Below, in pieces: positions 5,653 to 9,081 of a DNA stretch of 9,081 nt. A model generated the notes under the pieces. That model did no database searches. It saw nothing but the letters and a program-made list of their open reading frames with translations, and was not told the DNA's origin. The DNA is from Bacteroides_F sp964482605 (lineage in GTDB: Bacteria > Bacillota > Clostridia > Lachnospirales > Lachnospiraceae): the NCBI GenBank assembly GCA_964482605.1, contig CAYZYS010000086.1, forward strand, positions 1-9,081, in the 5' to 3' direction. Made by a program: the position numbers and the translations under genes. Numbering within the stretch: position 1 is the stretch's first letter; each line of letters begins with the position of its first letter.

Positions 5653-6080
5653 GCCTCTAATTTCCCTATTCTTCTTATATGCCTTTCGTCATTGGAAAAT
5701 GGTGTGTCAACAAATGTGTCCACTATCTTGAGGGCGAGCCCCGGTCCTGTCACCCTTGCCCCCATACACAGCACATTTGCATTGTTATGCTCCTTGGTCG
5801 CCTGTGCGCTGAAGCAGTCGCCGCACAATGCAGCACGTATTCCTTTCACCTTGTTGGCGGCAATTGACATGCCTATGCCCGTCCCGCATATGAGGATTCC
5901 GAGGTCACAGTCTCCGCCCGCAACCTCGCCGCACACTGCCTGTGCATATTCAGGGTAATCGCAGGAGCTTTTGCCAGGACAGCCCTTGTCCACGCACTCA
6001 ATCCCCCTGTCCTTCAAATGGCTGATGACCTCCTGCTTGAGATCAAAGCCGCCATGGTCACATCCTATTGCTATTCTCAT
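5649..6080 (-). CDS. rpiB: Ribose-5-phosphate isomerase B
   Basis: Interconverts ribose 5-phosphate and ribulose 5-phosphate in the pentose phosphate pathway; 143 residues from ATG 6080 (MRIAIGCDHGG). Family landmarks: D8 and H9 in CDHGG, the phosphate/active-site loop ILICGTGIGMSIAANK with catalytic C65 and T67, and H98 followed by NNANVLCMGARVTG. The start is chosen because GGAGG (6086-6090) lies 5 bases before ATG 6080 and the family begins here. An adjacent ATG at 6083 is too close to the site, and a frame reaching 6152 only adds sequence inside the upstream phosphatase gene. It overlaps that gene by 23 bases and the dCMP deaminase by 4. It corresponds to B. subtilis YwlF. RpiB-type enzymes may also act on related sugars such as allose 6-phosphate. 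Confidence 0.96.
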   Translation of the reverse strand: MRIAIGCDHGGFDLKQEVISHLKDRGIECVDKGCPGKSSCDYPEYAQAVCGEVAGGDCDLGILICGTGIGMSIAANKVKGIRAALCGDCFSAQATKEHNNANVLCMGARVTGPGLALKIVDTFVDTPFSNDERHIRRIGKLEA

Positions 6081-6549
6081 CATTACCTCCATTCGCAAAA
6101 CCCTCCAACAGCCTTGCGGCAGCCTTGCCAACCAGCCTGTGGAGCTTGTCAAAGCATTGCTTGTACTCCTCTATCCCCTTGCCGTAAGGGTCATCCACCT
6201 TGGCAGACTCGTCCTCTCCGGCATATTCCTGCAGGGTATAGACATTGATTGAATTTTCGTATTCTGCGTAGATTTTATTCTTCTGTGCCTCCGACATGGT
6301 CAATATCAGCGTATCATTGGAAAAGTCACCACCATCTAGCTGTGTGGCTGAATTATTGGGCATCAGCAGTCCATGTGAAGCGCACACTGCAACAGCCTTG
6401 GGGTTATACGGTTCAGGAAAAAGCACCACCATGCCGCGTGACATCACAGTCACGTCGGTGTCCCTGCACATATCCCTCATGATTGTTGCCGCAATGGGGC
6501 TTCTGCATGTGTTGCCGTTGCACACAAATATGACCCTGTTATATCTCAT
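6058..6549 (-). CDS. ywlE: Low-molecular-weight phosphatase, YwlE-like (probable protein-arginine phosphatase)
   Basis: Cytoplasmic phosphatase of the LMW-PTP fold, 163 residues. The P-loop is VCNGNTCRSP with nucleophile C10, T14 and phosphate-binding R16; the general acid is D120 in the DPYGKG motif. B. subtilis YwlE has Thr in the P-loop (CTGNTCRS), which is known to favour phospho-arginine, where tyrosine phosphatases usually have Ile or Leu. This protein has the same Thr, and it sits in the YwlE gene neighbourhood. Start is uncertain: ATG 6549 gives MRYNRVIFVC with a weak GGATGG 9 bases upstream, while ATG 6555 is only two codons longer. A 100-base gap separates it from the Sua5 gene; I see no convincing promoter or terminator in that gap. 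It overlaps rpiB by 23 bases. No McsA/McsB arginine kinase is visible in the window. Confidence 0.9.
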   Translation of the reverse strand: MRYNRVIFVCNGNTCRSPIAATIMRDMCRDTDVTVMSRGMVVLFPEPYNPKAVAVCASHGLLMPNNSATQLDGGDFSNDTLILTMSEAQKNKIYAEYENSINVYTLQEYAGEDESAKVDDPYGKGIEEYKQCFDKLHRLVGKAAARLLEGFANGGNDENSNRM

Positions 6550-6655
6550 ACACATTTACCATCCAGCATACATTTATGTCCCTGAGCTTCATTGCATGGC
6601 CATATGCCATACCAAATATATAATTTACCATAATAAGCGCTTTATGTCCACACCC

Positions 6656-7729
6656 TCACACCTTCAGCACGCTGTGCCCTGCCGCCTTCAAAAGCCTGTT
6701 CATTATTGCCTGTCCCACATTGTCCGACGGAAAGCTCTCAGAATATATCCTGTCCACATTAAGGTCATCAAATTCACGAAGCACGGCAAAAAGCCGCCTT
6801 GCAACCGCAGCCTGGTCATCCCTGCTGCCAAGGCTTTTCACGGCAAGCCCCGGAAACCTCTCCCTGTACCTGTCCGCATTTTCATCCGTGGTCATGACCG
6901 CAGCAGCAACACCTTCCACGCCTGCCTTTTCCACAAGCCCGCATATTGCCTGCCACACAGCTTCATCCTCACCCTCCACAAGGGTAAGGGATGCCTTTGG
7001 CGCATAATGGCGGTACTTCATTCCCGGGGCCTTTGGAACCACGTTGCCGGTTATGAGATTTGCCCCCTCAATCGCCTTGTCAAGCTCCACCCGCCCCAGC
7101 ACTTCCTGCAGCATCTCCATCGTTATGTACCCCGGTCTTAAAATGGTAGGCACACCCTCGCTCAAATCCACAATTGTCGACTCTATCCCAATGTCAACCG
7201 TGTCATCACAGATTATCATGTCCACACGTCCGTCCAGGTCCTCAACCACATACCTCGCCTTGGTCGGGCTTGGCCGTCCTGATGTGTTGGCGCTTGGCGC
7301 GGCTATGTAAAGGCCGGACTCACGAATCAGCCTTGCCGCCGTCTTATGTGACGGCATCCTGATTGCCACCGTTTCAAGCCCACCCGTAATCTCATATGGC
7401 ACGATTTCACTTTTTTTGAGAACCATTGTGAGTGGGCCTGGCCAAAATGCATCAGCCAGTGTATATGCCTGCTCCGGCACGTCAACTGCCAGCACCCCAA
7501 GCGCCTCAATCCCCGCAATGTGTACAATCAGCGGATTATCCGACGGACGGCCCTTTGCCGCATATATTTTCCCTGCCGCAGCCTTATCCAGTGCATTGCC
7601 GCCAAGCCCATACACCGTCTCGGTGGGAAATGCAACAAGCCCTCCAGCCTTAAGAATCGCCGAAGCCCTCTCGTATACTGCCCCGTCAAATGCCTCGTCA
7701 CCCGTAATGTTACTGATTATTGTCTCCAT
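6656..7729 (-). CDS. ywlC: L-threonylcarbamoyladenylate synthase (Sua5/YwlC type)
   Basis: Makes threonylcarbamoyl-AMP from threonine, bicarbonate and ATP, the first step of the t6A37 modification of ANN-decoding tRNAs. The 357 residues give the long, two-domain Sua5 form. The N-terminal YrdC domain (about 1-210) has FPTETVYGLG at 34-43, KGRPSDNPL at 59-67, FWPGPLT at 95-101, SANTSGRPSPT at 146-156 and GIESTIVD at 181-188. A linker with APGMKYRHYAPKA at 234-246, typical of Sua5, leads to the C-terminal domain (about 250-357). Start ATG 7729 has only a weak upstream AAGG, but the protein begins where family members do. It lies 37 bases after cwlD. Partners TsaB, TsaD and TsaE are not in the window. 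Confidence 0.96.
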   Translation of the reverse strand: METIISNITGDEAFDGAVYERASAILKAGGLVAFPTETVYGLGGNALDKAAAGKIYAAKGRPSDNPLIVHIAGIEALGVLAVDVPEQAYTLADAFWPGPLTMVLKKSEIVPYEITGGLETVAIRMPSHKTAARLIRESGLYIAAPSANTSGRPSPTKARYVVEDLDGRVDMIICDDTVDIGIESTIVDLSEGVPTILRPGYITMEMLQEVLGRVELDKAIEGANLITGNVVPKAPGMKYRHYAPKASLTLVEGEDEAVWQAICGLVEKAGVEGVAAAVMTTDENADRYRERFPGLAVKSLGSRDDQAAVARRLFAVLREFDDLNVDRIYSESFPSDNVGQAIMNRLLKAAGHSVLKV

Positions 7730-7766
7730 AGTCCGTCATGCCTTCATCATTTATTTATTAGGGAAG

Positions 7767-8486
7767 CTATCCCCCGTAATATTCCACAATCCCCGTCCCA
7801 AGTGCCTCCACAAGCCTGCTCCTGTATTCAGCCGATTCAATCAGCTCCGCCTCCTCCCTGTTGGAAAGGAAGCCGCATTCCGCAATCACCACCGGAATGG
7901 CTGTATTAAGCAGCAGATAATAGGAATCATTGGACTTCTCAACCCTGCCGTTATCCCCGTCCAGGCAGTCACGGAATGCCTGCTGTATACACGATGCAAG
8001 CTGCTTTCCGCCCACGGAATCCTTGTAGTAAAATGCCTGCGCACCCCTGACCGATGAATCGGTAAAGCTGTTGAGGTGTATGCTCACCGCTGCCTGCGCA
8101 CCGCTTGAGTTAATGATTTCACACCTCTTTTTCAAGTCCGCCTTCTTGCGGTTCTTGTCACCATCTGAATACAGCCCTGTGTCCACATCCCTGGTAAGCA
8201 CCACCTCAAAGCCCCTGTCCTCAAGATAACCCCTAAGCTCAAGGACTATCATCAGGTTCAGGTCCTTCTCAAGCGTGCCAGTGACCGCAATCTTCCCTGA
8301 ATCATAACCGCCATGGCCAGGGTCAAGCACAATCACCCTCCCCGCGGCACCGTCAGACTGCTCCTGCCTTACCTTTTCGACATCCAGCAGTGCAGCCTTG
8401 GGCAACAGGCTGTTTGATGCAATGTATGCCGCACCAATCAACAATGCAGCCATGATTACCCTTAATCTCCTAATGTCAATTGACAT
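7767..8486 (-). CDS. cwlD: N-acetylmuramoyl-L-alanine amidase, CwlD-like
   Basis: Zinc amidase of the Amidase_3 family that removes the peptide from muramic acid in peptidoglycan. CwlD of B. subtilis acts in spore cortex formation, preparing muramic delta-lactam. The 239 residues match CwlD length. An uncleaved or signal-anchor type hydrophobic segment lies at about 10-24 after a basic start (IRRLR). The catalytic domain shows VIVLDPGHGGYDSG with zinc ligand H58, E73, SIHLNS with H137, and the catalytic glutamate E203 in IAECGFLSN. There is no extra cell-wall binding domain. The start is ambiguous: ATG 8486 gives the basic N-terminus, while ATG 8453 (residue 12) has AAGGG 5 bases upstream and would suit the promoter-like sequence that abuts 8486. 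The CwlD role is inferred from size and anchor; vegetative amidases share the fold. Confidence 0.88.
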   Translation of the reverse strand: MSIDIRRLRVIMAALLIGAAYIASNSLLPKAALLDVEKVRQEQSDGAAGRVIVLDPGHGGYDSGKIAVTGTLEKDLNLMIVLELRGYLEDRGFEVVLTRDVDTGLYSDGDKNRKKADLKKRCEIINSSGAQAAVSIHLNSFTDSSVRGAQAFYYKDSVGGKQLASCIQQAFRDCLDGDNGRVEKSNDSYYLLLNTAIPVVIAECGFLSNREEAELIESAEYRSRLVEALGTGIVEYYGG

Positions 8487-8488
8487 GG

Positions 8489-8517
8489 GTTACATCCCGC
8501 TAATGAGCTTATGTCAA
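8489..8517 (-). promoter_or_regulatory. Possible promoter directly before cwlD
   Basis: On the minus strand a perfect TTGACA (8512-8517) and TGTAAC (8489-8494, 4/6 match) have a 17-base spacer. Transcription would start within a few bases of ATG 8486. It could give a leaderless mRNA or favour the internal start at 8453. The -10 is weak and the sequence could be coincidental. Confidence 0.35.
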
Positions 8518-8568
8518 ATATATGAGGGCTTCACCCTGATAATTCATAAGCCTGCGGCATTTCACACA

Positions 8569-9081
8569 TCATTTCACATACTGCGCAATCACGGACCACA
8601 CCGAGCTTCTTTCAAGCCCAAGCTTCCACGCCGCAACCCCCGCAAGGTCATACTTCTGGTAGAGCTTTAGCTTCTCCTCAATTGAACGGTCCTCCTCTAC
8701 CCACACCTTGACAACTGCGCCGTCCTTCTCATACGAGCCGAAATACTGCCCAATCGTCTCGTCCCACACTGCCACTGCGCCGTTGGAGCTCAGGTTGTTA
8801 ATGGCAGACTGCATTCCCACTGCCGTGCTGGTTGTCTTGCCATCACTCTCCGTCCATATCCTTGTGTAAAATGGCATTGCATTGATGAGCTGCTGCTTTG
8901 GCACATAATTAAGCGCCTTCTGTATTCCATCCTCAACAAAACCGATGGATGCCACCGAACCGCTTGATGAGCCCGCATAATGCTCATCATACCCCATAAG
9001 CACGACATAATCCGCATACGCCGCCTGCTCGGCAAGGTCATAGTGGGCATTGTAGCTTTCCGCCTTGTAATTATCCATGGA
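8569..9081 (-). CDS. Glycoside hydrolase family 18 protein (partial, N-terminus beyond right edge)
   Basis: The C-terminal 170 residues of a GH18 TIM-barrel enzyme; the frame runs into the window edge, so its true start is outside. The stretch YADYVVLMGYDEHYAG is the GH18 strand with the substrate-binding MxYDxH. It is followed by GSVASIGFVEDGI, a strand INAMPFYTRIW and the terminal GVAAWKLGLE, as found in YaaH/SleL-like and related clostridial glycosidases that act on peptidoglycan or spore cortex. The catalytic DxxDxDxE motif would lie upstream and cannot be checked, so activity is not assured. No LysM or SH3 domain is in the visible part. It ends 82 bases before cwlD in the same direction, with only a weak 4-bp hairpin between them. 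Confidence 0.87.
   Translation of the reverse strand, partial: SMDNYKAESYNAHYDLAEQAAYADYVVLMGYDEHYAGSSSGSVASIGFVEDGIQKALNYVPKQQLINAMPFYTRIWTESDGKTTSTAVGMQSAINNLSSNGAVAVWDETIGQYFGSYEKDGAVVKVWVEEDRSIEEKLKLYQKYDLAGVAAWKLGLERSSVWSVIAQYVK

Noticed and set aside
5416..5958. Plus-strand open frame of 180 codons opposite dCMP deaminase and rpiB
   Set aside because: Antisense to two well-supported enzymes with catalytic motifs; no ribosome binding site or family resemblance.
6081..6152. Extended N-terminus of rpiB from 6152
   Set aside because: It would overlap most of the phosphatase C-terminus; GGAGG sits just before ATG 6080, where RpiB proteins begin.
6596..6610. Inverted repeat ATGGC-CATAT-GCCAT in the 100-base gap before the YwlE-like gene as an operator
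   Set aside because: A 5-bp stem is expected often by chance, and there is no promoter nearby to be controlled.
6296..7141. Long plus-strand open frame (281 codons) opposite the Sua5 and YwlE-like genes
   Set aside because: It lies antisense to two clearly recognisable genes, spans the gap between them, has no recognisable domain and its composition (many His, Pro, Ser) is that of a reverse-strand shadow.
8525..8537. Hairpin AGGG-CTTCA-CCCT between the GH18 gene and cwlD as a terminator
   Set aside because: Only 4 bp of stem and no T-run on the minus strand.
1..9081. Search for tRNA, rRNA, CRISPR repeats, insertion sequences, phage or toxin-antitoxin genes
   Set aside because: By eye nothing of these kinds is present: the window is almost filled by conserved housekeeping genes, with no repeated spacer pattern, transposase motif or terminal inverted repeats.

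Overview
The window looks like chromosomal DNA from a Gram-positive anaerobe of the Clostridia, most likely a Lachnospiraceae-type organism. This rests on the gene order, the sporulation-type wall hydrolases, the strong AGGAGGTGAT-like ribosome binding sites, and the character of the DUF402 and dCMP deaminase proteins. Family and genus are inferences. Nearly all of the DNA is coding, and there is no gene-free stretch longer than about 190 bases. No tRNA, rRNA, CRISPR array, insertion sequence or phage gene was seen.

Left part (1-4468, minus strand): the first eight genes of an F-type ATP synthase operon, in the transcribed order atpZ, atpI, atpB (a), atpE (c), atpF (b), a second b-type gene (b'), atpH (delta), atpA (alpha, cut by the left edge). 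Most junctions are overlaps or gaps of at most a few tens of bases. A good sigma-A-like promoter (4516-4544) precedes atpZ. Three points stand out. There are two b-type stalk genes in tandem. The c subunit keeps a complete Na+-site ligand pattern (Q32, V63, E65, T66, Y70). Several ribosome binding sites lie inside the last codons of the preceding gene.

Middle (4469-5160): a 188-200 bp AT-rich divergent intergenic region carries back-to-back promoters. It is followed by one plus-strand gene, a DUF402 protein, with its own extended -10 promoter and a hairpin terminator that overlaps its stop codon. This gene separates the ATP synthase operon from the next minus-strand cluster.

Right part (5167-9081, minus strand), in transcribed order: the C-terminal part of a GH18 family glycosidase (cut by the right edge), cwlD-like amidase, Sua5/YwlC threonylcarbamoyl-AMP synthase, YwlE-like phosphatase, rpiB and dCMP deaminase. 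The Sua5 - YwlE - RpiB - (ATP synthase) order matches the ywlC-ywlE-ywlF...atp region of Bacillus subtilis, but no glyA or upp is present between rpiB and atp. CwlD and a GH18 glucosaminidase fit a spore-cortex theme. The remaining genes cover tRNA t6A modification, phospho-arginine or phosphotyrosine removal, pentose phosphate isomerisation and dUMP supply.

Overall this is a conserved housekeeping region. I did not find a wholly new system. The best leads are the b/b' peripheral stalk combined with a predicted Na+-coupled c ring, and the dense overlap of coding sequence with translation signals.
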